Counted from the first letter of the stretch, positions 36,107 to 44,896 are shown. The stretch is 64,000 bases of DNA from Alistipes sp. (GCA_017398045.1 JAFQHI010000026.1:35513-99512); one strand, 5' to 3'. The notes: generated by a model from the letters alone, not told the origin. Program-made: numbers and translations.

Positions 36107-37972
36107 ATGAAAAGAATCACGATTCGCCTATTTTTTACGCTCTTGCTGGTTGTTCAGACCCTCCTGGTCTGGGCTGCCGGCAAGCCCGTTTTTGAACTCT
36201 CGATGCCCCTGACGGTGGCCGTGGGCGAGAGCTTCCGTGTCGAGTTTACGCTCAATGCCAAACCCGATGCCGACAGCTTCCATGCCCCCGCCTTTGAGGG
36301 ATTTGATGTGCTGGCCGGCCCCGTGGTTTCGACCGGCTCGTCGATTCGCATTGTCAATGGCTCGATGTCGAAGAGCGTGAGCAACACCTACACCTTCGTG
36401 CTGTTGGCCAAGGCGGCAGGCAACTATACGATTCCTGCGGCCGAGGTGACGGTCGATGGCGAGACGGTACGCTCCAACCCCCAGCCCATCGAGGTGGTGG
36501 ATGAGGGGTCGATGGCTGCCGTGCAGGGTAGCACTTCGCAACGCCAGCAGCAGCGCGAAACGAACCGCGAGCAGGTGCAGAACCGCATCGCCGAGGATGA
36601 CCTGCTGTTGCGTGCCGTTGTGTCGAAAAGTTCGGTCTATAAGAACGAACCGCTGCACGTGACCTATAAGCTCTATACACGTGTGCCGTTTGTCGATTAT
36701 TCGTTTGATGCAACGCCCACCTTCAACGGCTTCTGGGCGCAGGATTTGGTCAATCGCCAAACCAACGCCCAATCGAGCCGCGAGACGCTCAACGGCAAGG
36801 TCTATGAGAGCTACGTGTTGGGCGATTGGCTGCTCTACCCCCAGCAGGCGGGCGAGCTGCGCATCGACCCGATGGGGATGACCATCGTGGCACAGGTGGT
36901 GGTGCAGAGCCGCAATTTCGACCCCTTCTTCGGGTCGGGACACGAGACCTACAACGTGCCGCGCAAGGTGCAGAGCGCACCCGTAACGATTCGTGTGAAG
37001 GCCCTCCCCGAGGGCGCACCGCAGAGCTTTACGGGGGCCGTAGGACAGTTTGCGATGGAGTGTACTCCGCCGGCCGACCGCCTGGCAGCCAACTCGGCCG
37101 CCACCTATACGGTGCGTCTGTCGGGTACGGGTAACCTGACCTTCGTGCAGGCTCCGACGCTGGCTTTGCCCTCGTCGTTCGAACAGTATAACGTGAAGAC
37201 CACCGAGGCCATCCATGCAACCGCCTCGGGCATTACGGGGTATCGCCAATTCGAGTACCCCTTTATTGCCCGTGCCGAGGGACAATTTGAGATTCCGGCC
37301 GTGGAGTTCTCCTATTTCGACCCCCAACGCTCGGAGTATCGCACCCTGCGTTCCAATAGCTTGCAGATGGAGGTGACACCCGATGCCAAGGGGACCTCTT
37401 CCGAGGCGGTTGTCCTGCCCGGACGCGGTCTGTCGAAGGAGGAGGTGAAGCTCCTGGGTGAGGATATCCGCTTCATCAAACTCGGTGCATCGCAACTCAA
37501 GCCTGCCCGCGAGCCGCTCATCTTCAGTCGTCTCTATTGGGCTTTGCTGGCGGTGATTGTCGTGCTGTTCGGAGTGGCCTACCTGGCGTTGCGTCGCAAG
37601 ATTCGCGAATCGAAGAACCTGGTGCTGGTGCGTGGTAAGCGGGCCAACAAGGTCGCTTTGCAGCGTTTCCGTGCCGCCCGTCAATACATGGAGGAGCAGA
37701 ATCGTCACGCCTTCTACGAGGAGATGCTGCGTGCCTTGTGGGGCTACATGGGCGATAAGTTCAATATTCCGGTCTCGAACCTCACGAAGGAGTATGTCCG
37801 CGAGGAGCTTTCGAAACGGGGCATCGCACCGGAGGATTGCCAACGCTTCTCACAAATCATCACCCGTTGCGACGAGGCGCAATATTCGCCGGCAGCCACC
37901 TCGCAGATGCAGGAGGTCTATCAGGAGGGTGTTGCACTGCTTTCGCTTGTCGAACAGCGCGTGAAACGGTAG
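36107..37972 (+). CDS. batD: BatD, aerotolerance-related membrane protein
   Basis: 621 residues. Signal peptide 1-23 (MKRITIRLFFTLLLVVQTLL), several Ig-like beta domains in the periplasm (about 25-440), one membrane helix (about 483-502, YWALLAVIVVLFGVAYLAL) and a cytoplasmic helical tail. BatD belongs to the MoxR-BatABCDE system (VWA and TPR partners) linked to stress and oxygen tolerance. The start MKRITIR was preferred to a GTG 39 bp upstream. Here batD and batE follow a fumarase and batA-C are absent. Confidence 0.85.
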   Translation: MKRITIRLFFTLLLVVQTLLVWAAGKPVFELSMPLTVAVGESFRVEFTLNAKPDADSFHAPAFEGFDVLAGPVVSTGSSIRIVNGSMSKSVSNTYTFVLLAKAAGNYTIPAAEVTVDGETVRSNPQPIEVVDEGSMAAVQGSTSQRQQQRETNREQVQNRIAEDDLLLRAVVSKSSVYKNEPLHVTYKLYTRVPFVDYSFDATPTFNGFWAQDLVNRQTNAQSSRETLNGKVYESYVLGDWLLYPQQAGELRIDPMGMTIVAQVVVQSRNFDPFFGSGHETYNVPRKVQSAPVTIRVKALPEGAPQSFTGAVGQFAMECTPPADRLAANSAATYTVRLSGTGNLTFVQAPTLALPSSFEQYNVKTTEAIHATASGITGYRQFEYPFIARAEGQFEIPAVEFSYFDPQRSEYRTLRSNSLQMEVTPDAKGTSSEAVVLPGRGLSKEEVKLLGEDIRFIKLGASQLKPAREPLIFSRLYWALLAVIVVLFGVAYLALRRKIRESKNLVLVRGKRANKVALQRFRAARQYMEEQNRHAFYEEMLRALWGYMGDKFNIPVSNLTKEYVREELSKRGIAPEDCQRFSQIITRCDEAQYSPAATSQMQEVYQEGVALLSLVEQRVKR

Positions 37973-38008
37973 ATGGTCAACATACAAGATTCAAAATTCA
38001 AGATGCAG

Positions 38009-38818
38009 ATGAAACGATTTTTCATCACGATATGCCTGCTGATGGTGGCGGGAGTGGTTTTGGCCGAGGAGGATACGACGGCGCAAACGGCGGTTGAGCC
38101 GGTTGTGGAGCGTGTGCCTGCCTCATCCGAGGCGATGTGGGATGCCGCGAATACGGCCTACATCAACAACGAATATGCCCAAGCCGAGACCATCTATCAT
38201 GAAATTTTGGCAACGGGAGAACGGTCGGCCAAGCTCTACTACAACCTGGCCAACGCCTGCTTTAAGCAGGATGAATTGGGGCGCGCGATACTCTTCTACC
38301 ACCGCGCCCTGCGCCTCAATCCGGGCGATGCCGATGTGCGTTACAACCTCTCGGTGGCCGAGGCCCGCACGAAGGATACGATTGACCGCATTCCCGAGTT
38401 TTTCCTCTCGACCTGGATGCGGGCGTTGCGCCATACGATGAGTGCCACGACCTGGTCCGTGTTGTCGATTTTGGCCCTGATGGCGATGCTCTCGCTCGTG
38501 CTGTTCTACCTCTTGGCGCAACGGTTGAGCCTGCGCAAGGTGGGCTTCTACGGAATGTTGGCAGCCCTCTTGCTCTTTGTACTGACCACCTGGTTTGCCG
38601 CCGCCGGTCGCGCGGAGCAGCTTAACGACGAGGAGGCGGTCGTTATGTCGCTCTCGGCAGCCGTGAAGGCCTCGCCCGATAGTGCGGCCACGGACCTCTT
38701 CGTGTTGCACGAGGGGACGGTGGTGGAGATTACCGGTCGTCTGGGCGATTGGTGCGAGGTGATGATTGCCGACGGCAAGAAGGGCTGGACCGAGAGCCGT
38801 AAAATCGAAGTGATATAA
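38009..38818 (+). CDS. batE: BatE-like TPR and SH3 membrane protein
   Basis: 269 residues. Signal peptide 1-19; two TPR units about 45-112 (NEYAQAETIYHEIL; LGRAILFYHRALRLNPGDAD); two membrane helices about 143-163 and 174-193; C-terminal bacterial SH3 domain (LHEGTVVEITGRLGDWCEVM ... GWTE). The start was set at the ATG for MKRFF; an ATG at 37973 would add 12 residues encoded by a heptad-like insertion (GATTCAAAATTCAAGATGC). Directly follows batD; likely partner in one complex. Confidence 0.85.
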   Translation: MKRFFITICLLMVAGVVLAEEDTTAQTAVEPVVERVPASSEAMWDAANTAYINNEYAQAETIYHEILATGERSAKLYYNLANACFKQDELGRAILFYHRALRLNPGDADVRYNLSVAEARTKDTIDRIPEFFLSTWMRALRHTMSATTWSVLSILALMAMLSLVLFYLLAQRLSLRKVGFYGMLAALLLFVLTTWFAAAGRAEQLNDEEAVVMSLSAAVKASPDSAATDLFVLHEGTVVEITGRLGDWCEVMIADGKKGWTESRKIEVI

Positions 38819-38834
38819 CGCAAAGCCGAACCCT

Positions 38835-39431
38835 ATGTCGCAACTCTTGCAGGATGTGGTGGGTGAGCTGCAAAAGCTCCCCGGTATCGGACGACGAACG
38901 GCTCTTCGGCTGGCGATGCACCTGTTGCGCATGGAGTGTGATTCGGTGGACGGGATGACCCGTGCCATCGACCGCTTTCGCCACGATATCAAGCACTGTG
39001 TGCGCTGCAACAACCTCTCCGATACGGAACTTTGCCCCATCTGCCAAAGCGAGGAGCGCGACCGCACGACGATATGTGTCGTGGAGCAGGTGGCCGACCT
39101 CCTCTCGATTGAGAATACCCACCAATATCGCGGTTTATATCATGTCCTGGGGGGCGTGATTTCCCCCATGCAGGGAATTGCTCCGTCGGATTTGAAGATT
39201 GATTTGCTCTGCGACCGCATTGCCGAGGGGGAGGTTAAGGAGGTGATTTTGGCCATCTCGACCTCGGTCGAGGGCGAAACGACGCTCTTCTACCTCATGA
39301 GCCGGCTGCGCCAATTCCCCGCGGTGAAGGTGACGACCATCGCCCGCGGCATCGGCTTTGGCGATGAGTTGGAGTATGTCGATGAGCTGACGATTACCCA
39401 CGCCCTGATGAATCGTCGCGCATTGGAGTAG
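38835..39431 (+). CDS. recR: Recombination mediator RecR
   Basis: 198 residues. Works with RecF and RecO to load RecA at gaps. Helix-hairpin-helix LQKLPGIGRRTALRLAMHLL (12-31), a four-cysteine zinc motif (Cys55, Cys58, Cys67, Cys70) and a Toprim domain (ICVVEQVADLLSIE ... YHVLGGVISPM) are all present. recF is 1 kb away on the opposite strand. 16 bp after batE. Confidence 0.96.
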   Translation: MSQLLQDVVGELQKLPGIGRRTALRLAMHLLRMECDSVDGMTRAIDRFRHDIKHCVRCNNLSDTELCPICQSEERDRTTICVVEQVADLLSIENTHQYRGLYHVLGGVISPMQGIAPSDLKIDLLCDRIAEGEVKEVILAISTSVEGETTLFYLMSRLRQFPAVKVTTIARGIGFGDELEYVDELTITHALMNRRALE

Positions 39432-39548
39432 GTGTATCTAAAATGGTGCTTTCTGCGTTACGCTCGCGCTCGAAATCCTCATTTACATTGGAGTAAACTG
39501 CGGTTTCTCGCCCATCGCAAGCCTTGAAATCCCTCATTTTAATACACC
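39432..39548. repeat. Palindromic intergenic element, copy C
   Basis: Begins at the base after the recR stop codon. Outer arms GTGTATCTAAAATG (39433-39446) and CATTTTAATACAC (39535-39547) pair. Core GCTCGAAATCCTCATTTAC-ATTGGA-GTAAACTGCGGTTTCTCG matches copies A, B and F. Confidence 0.7.
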
Positions 39549-39589
39549 TGGTGTCGAGTGAGGGAATTTGAATTGCTGAAAAATAAAAA

Positions 39590-39622
39590 AGGAGAGCATT
39601 TCGCTCTCCTTTTTTTTATTTG
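39590..39622. terminator. Terminator between recR and the HslJ-like gene
   Basis: AAAAAAGGAGAGC-ATTTC-GCTCTCC-T8: a strong stem-loop that can work for both convergent genes. Confidence 0.85.
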
Positions 39623-39637
39623 TCGCTCGGGACGGGC

Positions 39638-40066
39638 TTATTGCTTTGCCTGGAAGACGGCCAGCAGGTCGTCGTCGGCAAAGAGCATCAGCATCTGGCC
39701 GTCCATATCGTAGCGCGTCACCTTGTTCAGCATCTCGACAAAACGGTCCTCGGCCTCCTGGTTGGGACACATCATGCGGGTCATGCCGGCATTTTCGAGC
39801 TTCAGGTCACGCTTCTCGCTGCTCGTGTAGGTGGCCGTCAGACGGTTGCACTCGCCTACACCGGCAAAGCGGTTCTCCTCGGCAAAGAACTGAATCGTAT
39901 ATTTTCCCTCCACGGGCTGAATCGTCTCACCGCCAAGCTGTACCAGCTGCCATTCAGTGTTCTCCAGCGGACGCTGGTTCTTCTTCTGTACGGCGCGGCA
40001 GTTGCAGCAGCCGACCAACACAGCCACCATGGCTGCAATGCTCAAAAACTGACAAAAAATCTTCAT
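39638..40066 (-). CDS. META/HslJ-domain lipoprotein
   Basis: 142 residues. The N-terminus MKIFCQFLSIAAMVAVLVGC has a lipobox (VLVGC). The META domain spans about 35-142: NTEWQLVQLGGETIQ, then YTIQFFAEENRFAGVGECN and a GMTRMMCPNQEAEDRFVEML segment, a close fit to HslJ-type proteins (small envelope proteins tied to heat or novobiocin tolerance in E. coli). Anchored in a membrane facing the periplasm. Single gene. Confidence 0.85.
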   Translation of the reverse strand: MKIFCQFLSIAAMVAVLVGCCNCRAVQKKNQRPLENTEWQLVQLGGETIQPVEGKYTIQFFAEENRFAGVGECNRLTATYTSSEKRDLKLENAGMTRMMCPNQEAEDRFVEMLNKVTRYDMDGQMLMLFADDDLLAVFQAKQ

Positions 40067-40151
40067 GGTTTTATGCTATATAAATGTGTTTGCTTGCGTT
40101 TCGCCTGCAAAGATAGTAACGAAACTTGATACCGACAAATTGTGTCGCGCT

Positions 40152-40442
40152 TTAACGAATGATGACGGCATTGATGAGCCTTACGCCCGCCTGCTCGTTC
40201 AGCGCGTCGCGCAGGGCATCCCGTTGGTAGAAAAGTTCCTGGCGCAGGATGCTGCTGCGGATACGGACATGAAGGATGTGGTTTTCGAGCCGTAGCTCGG
40301 TGGTTTCGTTGGCCGTGCGGTCACCCACTACCGTGCGCCACGTTTCGGGCAGCTTACCCTCGGCCACTTTGGCGGCAATGTAGGGGCGGCGGAAGAACTC
40401 TTCGAGCAGCTCGCCCATCAATTGGGTCTTGGTTCTGCGCAT
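40152..40442 (-). CDS. dciA: DciA-like DUF721 protein
   Basis: 96 residues. Short DUF721 protein: KLPETWRTVVGDRTANETTELRLENHILHVRI carries the W-x-x-V-G and strand pattern of DciA, the helicase-loading factor of bacteria lacking DnaC or DnaI. It begins 2 bp after recF on the same strand, a common recF-dciA neighbourhood in Bacteroidota. Symbol by family and position. Confidence 0.85.
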   Translation of the reverse strand: MRRTKTQLMGELLEEFFRRPYIAAKVAEGKLPETWRTVVGDRTANETTELRLENHILHVRIRSSILRQELFYQRDALRDALNEQAGVRLINAVIIR

Positions 40443-40444
40443 GA

Positions 40445-41551
40445 TTACTCTTCCGTGTTGGGTTGGCGCACCGTTGCCCCCTCGCTCACGCGGTAGAGCG
40501 TGTAGGCCGTTTGTGCGCGGTTGAGGATGCTCTCCAGGCGTGTGGGGTTGCAGTCGGTGATGATGATTTGGCCGAACTGCGCCTCCGATACCAACCGGAT
40601 GAGCTGCTCGACGCGACCGGCATCGAGCTTGTCGAACAGGTCGTCCAACAAGAGGATGGGTCTTTCGCCCGTGGCTTGGGCCAGCAACCGATATTGGGCC
40701 AGCTTCAGGGCGATGAGGAAGGATTTCTGCTGTCCTTGCGAGCCATATTTGCGCAAGGGGTATCCTCCGATTTTGAACGTCAGGTCGTCGCGGTGGATGC
40801 CGGCTGTGGTAAATTCGTTGACGAGGTCTTTCTGGCGGGCGGCCTGTAGCACCTCGGCCATGGAGCGTTCGTTCAGCTCCGATTTGTAGTCCAGCTCCAC
40901 CTGCTCGCGGTCCTCGGAGAGGATGCGATAATAGTCGGCCACAAGGGGTTGCAGGGCGGTTACGACCTCTGCACGGCGGGCGTGAATCTTCTCGCCCTGC
41001 TCCGCAAGTTGCGTATCGTAAATCGAGAGCATCACCTCGTCGGGCTGCATCTTTAGAAGCCGATTGCGCTCCGTGAGGAGTGCATTGTAACGAATCAGGG
41101 CCGTGAGGTAGAGGCGGTCAATCATCGAAAGGAAGGCGTTGAGGAAGCGACGACGCTCCTCGGCCGCATCGCTGATAAGCACCGAATCGGCGGGCGAGAT
41201 GACCACCGCAGGAATCAGCCCCACGTGGTCCGACAGCCGTTCATACTCCTTGCCGTTGCGCTTTAGGAGTTTGCCACCCTTGCGCGAGAAGGAGCATACG
41301 ACCTGCTCGCGGTGGTTGCTGTCGGTCGTGTAGTGACCTTCGGCCATGAAGAACTCCGCTCCGTGGCGAATCGATTGCCCGTCGGTCATGCCGAAGGCCG
41401 ATTTGCACATCGAGAGGTAGTGGACCGCATCGATGACATTCGTCTTGCCGGCTCCGTTGTCACCCACCAGGCAGTTGATGCCCGGACCGAAATCGAGTTC
41501 GCTTTCGGTGATGTTTTTGAAATTCAGTAGCGCGAGTTTTCGTAAATACAT
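40445..41551 (-). CDS. recF: DNA replication and repair protein RecF
   Basis: 368 residues. SMC-like ATPase that directs RecOR to gap edges. Walker A GDNGAGKT (30-37), ABC signature region RKYGSQGQQKSFLIALKLAQ, and Walker B ILLLDDLFDKLD are intact. The start MYLRKLALLNFKN is the standard family N-terminus. A TACCTTTG element ends only 4 nt before the ATG, so the mRNA may be leaderless. Confidence 0.95.
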   Translation of the reverse strand: MYLRKLALLNFKNITESELDFGPGINCLVGDNGAGKTNVIDAVHYLSMCKSAFGMTDGQSIRHGAEFFMAEGHYTTDSNHREQVVCSFSRKGGKLLKRNGKEYERLSDHVGLIPAVVISPADSVLISDAAEERRRFLNAFLSMIDRLYLTALIRYNALLTERNRLLKMQPDEVMLSIYDTQLAEQGEKIHARRAEVVTALQPLVADYYRILSEDREQVELDYKSELNERSMAEVLQAARQKDLVNEFTTAGIHRDDLTFKIGGYPLRKYGSQGQQKSFLIALKLAQYRLLAQATGERPILLLDDLFDKLDAGRVEQLIRLVSEAQFGQIIITDCNPTRLESILNRAQTAYTLYRVSEGATVRQPNTEE

Positions 41552-41555
41552 AGTG

Positions 41556-41563
41556 CAAAGGTA
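41556..41563 (-). promoter_or_regulatory. Possible leaderless recF promoter (TACCTTTG)
   Basis: Minus-strand TACCTTTG, four bases before the recF ATG. Transcription would start at or within about 1-3 nt of the start codon. No convincing -33 box. Confidence 0.45.
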
Positions 41564-41629
41564 CGAAAAAAATGGCGCGATAACAGCATAAAAACACGAA
41601 CTAAATAAAATTTAGACCTCTTCTTATTG

Positions 41630-41656
41630 TCCTTTGTGAATAGTTTTGTATCTTTG
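41630..41656 (+). promoter_or_regulatory. Promoter of the TPR gene and ribH (TATCTTTG)
   Basis: TATCTTTG at 41649-41656 with TTG about 19 nt upstream; 44 bp before the ATG at 41701. Confidence 0.6.
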
Positions 41657-41700
41657 TTCGCTAATAAGGCAAATTATAAACTAAAAAACACAATAAAACT

Positions 41701-42384
41701 ATGGCAAAACAGAACATCGCCGAACCCGAAGCACTGGGTCAGGCCATGAACAAAACCGAACTCTTTTTCGAGAACAACGGTCGTAAAGTGACCTATGTAT
41801 TCCTCGCCCTGCTGGTGCTGGGTCTGGCCATCTACGGCTACCGCGCCCTGGTGGTTACTCCCCGCGCGGAGAAGGCTGCCGAGCTGATTGCCGAGGCACA
41901 GGCTCGTTTCAATGCCGAGACGCCCGACTTTGAGCTGGCTCTCAACGGTGACGCCAACGGTGCCGGTTTCCTCGATGTTGTTGACCAGTACGGTTCGACC
42001 GCCTCGGGTAACCTGGCCAAGCACTATGCCGGTATCTGCTACCTGCGCACGGGTGATTTGGAGAATGCTGCAGCTTACCTCAAGAAGTTTAAGGCCGTGA
42101 AGGGTCTGGCCGGTGCCGTTATCAATGCCCAGAATTACGGTTTGCAGGGTGATGTAGCCGTTGAGCAGGGCGACTACAAGGGTGCCGTTTCGTTCTACAA
42201 GAAGGCTGTCGAGGCTGCCGATAACAGCCTCACCGCTCCGATTTATCTGCGCAAGGCCGGTATGGCCGAGCAGGCTGCCGGTAACGCCGAGGCCGCCAAG
42301 AAGTTCTATCAGCAGATTTTGGAGCAGTATCCCGCTTCGATGGAGGCACGCGATGCCGACAAGCTGATGGGTACGATTCGCTAA
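41701..42384 (+). CDS. Membrane-anchored TPR protein (YfgM-like)
   Basis: 227 residues. A cytoplasmic N-terminus of about 30 residues, one membrane helix (about 31-50, VTYVFLALLVLGLAIYGYRA), then a periplasmic TPR region (about 55-220; GNLAKHYAGICYLRTGDLEN and AAGNAEAAKKFYQQILEQYP). The layout matches the TPR_21/YfgM family, envelope proteins that work with secretion and folding factors. ribH starts 20 bp later, so the two share a transcript, though no functional link is obvious. Confidence 0.8.
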   Translation: MAKQNIAEPEALGQAMNKTELFFENNGRKVTYVFLALLVLGLAIYGYRALVVTPRAEKAAELIAEAQARFNAETPDFELALNGDANGAGFLDVVDQYGSTASGNLAKHYAGICYLRTGDLENAAAYLKKFKAVKGLAGAVINAQNYGLQGDVAVEQGDYKGAVSFYKKAVEAADNSLTAPIYLRKAGMAEQAAGNAEAAKKFYQQILEQYPASMEARDADKLMGTIR

Positions 42385-42404
42385 TTTAGCTTCGGAACAG
42401 GAAG

Positions 42405-42935
42405 ATGGCTACCGCGCATCACAACCTTTCGCAGTTTGACGCTCCGCTGCCCTCGGCAGCCGATATGCGTTTCGGCATTGTCGTTGCGGAGTGGAACCGC
42501 GAGGTGACCGAGGCCCTCTTGGAGGGTGCCGTGCGCACGTTGCGTGCAGCAGGTTGCCCCGATGTGAACATCCAGATTAAGTATGTCCCCGGCACCTTCG
42601 AACTGACGCTCGGTGCGCAGTTCTTTGCCGAATATACCGAGGTTGATGCCGTCATCGCGTTGGGTTGCGTGATTCAGGGCGAGACGCGCCACTTCGACTT
42701 CATCTGCCAGGGTGTGACGCAGGGCATTACGCAGGTGCAACTGCATTGGAATATGCCGATTGCCTTTGGTGTGCTGACGGTCGAAAACCAGCAGCAGGCC
42801 CTCGACCGCGCAGGTGGTCGCCACGGCAACAAGGGCGATGAGGCCGCCGCTGCCGCGATTCAGATGGTCAAGATGCAGCTCGATATGGAGGCCGCATCAC
42901 CCAATAAGGAGCAGGACCTGCGCACGGTGAATTAA
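42405..42935 (+). CDS. ribH: 6,7-dimethyl-8-ribityllumazine synthase
   Basis: 176 residues. Penultimate step of riboflavin synthesis. FGIVVAEWNREVTEALLEGA (23-42), PGTFELTLGAQF and IALGCVIQGETRHFDFICQG (catalytic His in RHFDF) match the family; VLTVENQQQALDR follows. No FMN riboswitch is seen upstream and no other rib gene is adjacent. Confidence 0.95.
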   Translation: MATAHHNLSQFDAPLPSAADMRFGIVVAEWNREVTEALLEGAVRTLRAAGCPDVNIQIKYVPGTFELTLGAQFFAEYTEVDAVIALGCVIQGETRHFDFICQGVTQGITQVQLHWNMPIAFGVLTVENQQQALDRAGGRHGNKGDEAAAAAIQMVKMQLDMEAASPNKEQDLRTVN

Positions 42936-42954
42936 GGCGCGAGCAGCGACAAAG

Positions 42955-42991
42955 CAAAAAGAGGAGAGCAATCGGCTCTCCTCTTTTTTTA
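42955..42991. terminator. Terminator between ribH and the response regulator
   Basis: AAAAAGAGGAGAGC-AATC-GGCTCTCCTC-T7, bidirectional, between convergent genes. Confidence 0.85.
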
Positions 42992-43002
42992 TCGTTAGCG
43001 GC

Positions 43003-43689
43003 TTATCGAAGCTGTAATTTGTAGCCGACCCCGCGAATACTCACAATCTCCACGCTCGGTTCGGCTGCAAGATGACGCCTTAAGCGCGAAATATAGACGT
43101 TAAGCGAGCGGAGGTTGAAGAAATTATCGTCGCCCCACAACTCTTCCAGTAGGGCCGAGGCCTCGACCACCTGCCCTGCGCGGTGACAAAGTCGTGCCAA
43201 TACGGCCGCCTCGCGTGCTGCGAGTTGAATCTGCTCATGCTCACTCCGCAACACCTTCTGCTCCACCTCGAACCGTAAGCGGCCAAGCGTGTAGCTGGTC
43301 GGCTCGGTCGGCCTGTTGCCCGTGCGACCGGCCAAAGCGCGGATGCGGACAATCAGTTCATCGAGGGCAAAGGGCTTTCGCAGAAAGTCGTTGCCACCCA
43401 CATCGAACCCTTTGACCACATCTTCGGTTGCGGAGCGGGCCGTGAGAAACAGCACGGGGGTCGCACATCCCACCGCACGCAATCGCTTTACGAGTGAGAA
43501 GCCATCCATGCGGGGCATCATCACATCCGTCACCACCACGTCAAACGACGTTGCACGCACCTTGTCGAGGGCCTCTTCGCCATCGTAGGCCGCCACGACC
43601 TCGAAGTCGCGGTCGCGGAGCGTGTCGCACAGAATCTCGGAGAGCATCCGTTCATCCTCCGCCAGCAGTATCTTAATCTTATCAGCCAT
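43003..43689 (-). CDS. OmpR-family response regulator
   Basis: 228 residues. Receiver domain about 1-120: acidic pair Glu11/Asp12, phosphorylation site Asp55 (VVVTDVMMPRMDG), Thr and Lys motifs FLTARSAT and FLRKPF. Winged-helix DNA-binding domain about 130-228 (NLRSLNVYISRLRRHLAAE; IVSIRGVGYKL). MADKIKI is the chosen start; the longer ORF would extend 12 residues into the kinase gene. It overlaps the kinase by 8 bp and follows it, so its product is the likely target of that kinase. Confidence 0.93.
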   Translation of the reverse strand: MADKIKILLAEDERMLSEILCDTLRDRDFEVVAAYDGEEALDKVRATSFDVVVTDVMMPRMDGFSLVKRLRAVGCATPVLFLTARSATEDVVKGFDVGGNDFLRKPFALDELIVRIRALAGRTGNRPTEPTSYTLGRLRFEVEQKVLRSEHEQIQLAAREAAVLARLCHRAGQVVEASALLEELWGDDNFFNLRSLNVYISRLRRHLAAEPSVEIVSIRGVGYKLQLR

Positions 43690-44896
43690 TTGCAGGGAGT
43701 TTAAGCGTGAAGGTTGAACCGACACCTACGCGACTCTCGACCGTGAGGGTGCCATGATGCCTTTCGGCAACCTGACGGGCGTAGTAGAGTCCCAACCCAT
43801 AGCCACGCACCGACTGCACGTCGCCCTGCGGTACGCGGTAGAACTTTTCGAACAGGTGTTCCAGGTGTTCGCGGGCTATGCCGTGGCCGTTGTCGCTGAT
43901 GGTAAGCACCACGGACTCCTCCTGCTGCTTGGCCGAAAGATGAATCTGCGGTCGTTTGTCGGTGTATTTCAGCGCGTTGTCGATAAGTGTCGCCAAAAGG
44001 TTGCGTAGGTGAAAGCGGTCGGCCGTCAGCGACAACTGCTCGTCGCACGACAGGGTGATGTCGGCCGTCTGCTCCATCCGAATCCCCACGGTCACCTCCT
44101 CCAGCAGCTCCCGAAGCGGGAATCGAGTGGGGTTGTGGCTCACCTCGCGCCCCTCGACCGAGACGGAAAGGATGCGTTCGACCATGGCCGAAAGTTGCGT
44201 GAGCTGGTTTTCGACAATCTCCAAATAGCGACTGCGACGCTCCACGTCGGCCTCGGCCGAGAAGTTGCGCAGGGCATCGGTCGCGGTCACGGCCACCGAG
44301 AGGGGCGTTTTTAGTTCGTGGGTGATGTTGTGCGTAAAGTCGCGGCGCATCTCTTCGAGGGTACGTTGGCGCATCATCGTCTTAACGAGGTGGGTCAGCA
44401 CCACGGCCAGCAACACCACAATCGCCACCGACGAAAGGAGCAGGACCCACATTTCGCCCCAGAAACGCTCCACGGGACGGGCATAGGTGAGCCGAAGGGC
44501 AAAAACGCCATCATCGTCAATCTCAATGAGGGTCGTGCGGGGGTGGGGTAGCTCCTCCTCCGTCCGACGACGCATCACGACGCGATTTTCCATCGTGCGG
44601 TCGATAATCTCGGCCTGCCACACGGTCATCGCATCCAACTCCAGCAGCGCAGGGTCGAACGTGAGGGCGAAATCATCCAAATCGATGTTGATGCGTTGAG
44701 CCGCCACCAACCCCGGGATGGCATCCATGCGGAAACTCTTGTAAACCGATTTGTAGGCCGCCGATTCGACACGTCGTTCGAAGTCGCTCTCCTGTTCGTG
44801 GTACATCTTCGTAACCCACCAACACTGCACCCCCGCCAACAGCGTCAGCGAGGCCACAACAACGAGCGAAAGGTTGCGAAAATAGATGCGATTCAT
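43682..44896 (-). CDS. Membrane sensor histidine kinase
   Basis: 404 residues. Two membrane helices (about 8-26 and 151-170) enclose a sensor domain of about 120 residues in the periplasm. Cytoplasmic part: phospho-accepting His193 in HNITHELKTPLS, N box LIDNALKYTDK, G1 ISDNGHGIA, F box LFEKFYRV and G2 GYGLGLYYA. No HAMP domain is clear. The secreted plug-like gene is divergent, about 190 bp away, and could be a target. The signal is not predictable. Confidence 0.93.
   Translation of the reverse strand: MNRIYFRNLSLVVVASLTLLAGVQCWWVTKMYHEQESDFERRVESAAYKSVYKSFRMDAIPGLVAAQRINIDLDDFALTFDPALLELDAMTVWQAEIIDRTMENRVVMRRRTEEELPHPRTTLIEIDDDGVFALRLTYARPVERFWGEMWVLLLSSVAIVVLLAVVLTHLVKTMMRQRTLEEMRRDFTHNITHELKTPLSVAVTATDALRNFSAEADVERRSRYLEIVENQLTQLSAMVERILSVSVEGREVSHNPTRFPLRELLEEVTVGIRMEQTADITLSCDEQLSLTADRFHLRNLLATLIDNALKYTDKRPQIHLSAKQQEESVVLTISDNGHGIAREHLEHLFEKFYRVPQGDVQSVRGYGLGLYYARQVAERHHGTLTVESRVGVGSTFTLKLPANG

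Noticed and set aside
42936-43002. FMN riboswitch or other rib genes near ribH
   Set aside because: No conserved riboswitch core upstream of the ribH transcript, and the 3' gap holds only a terminator.
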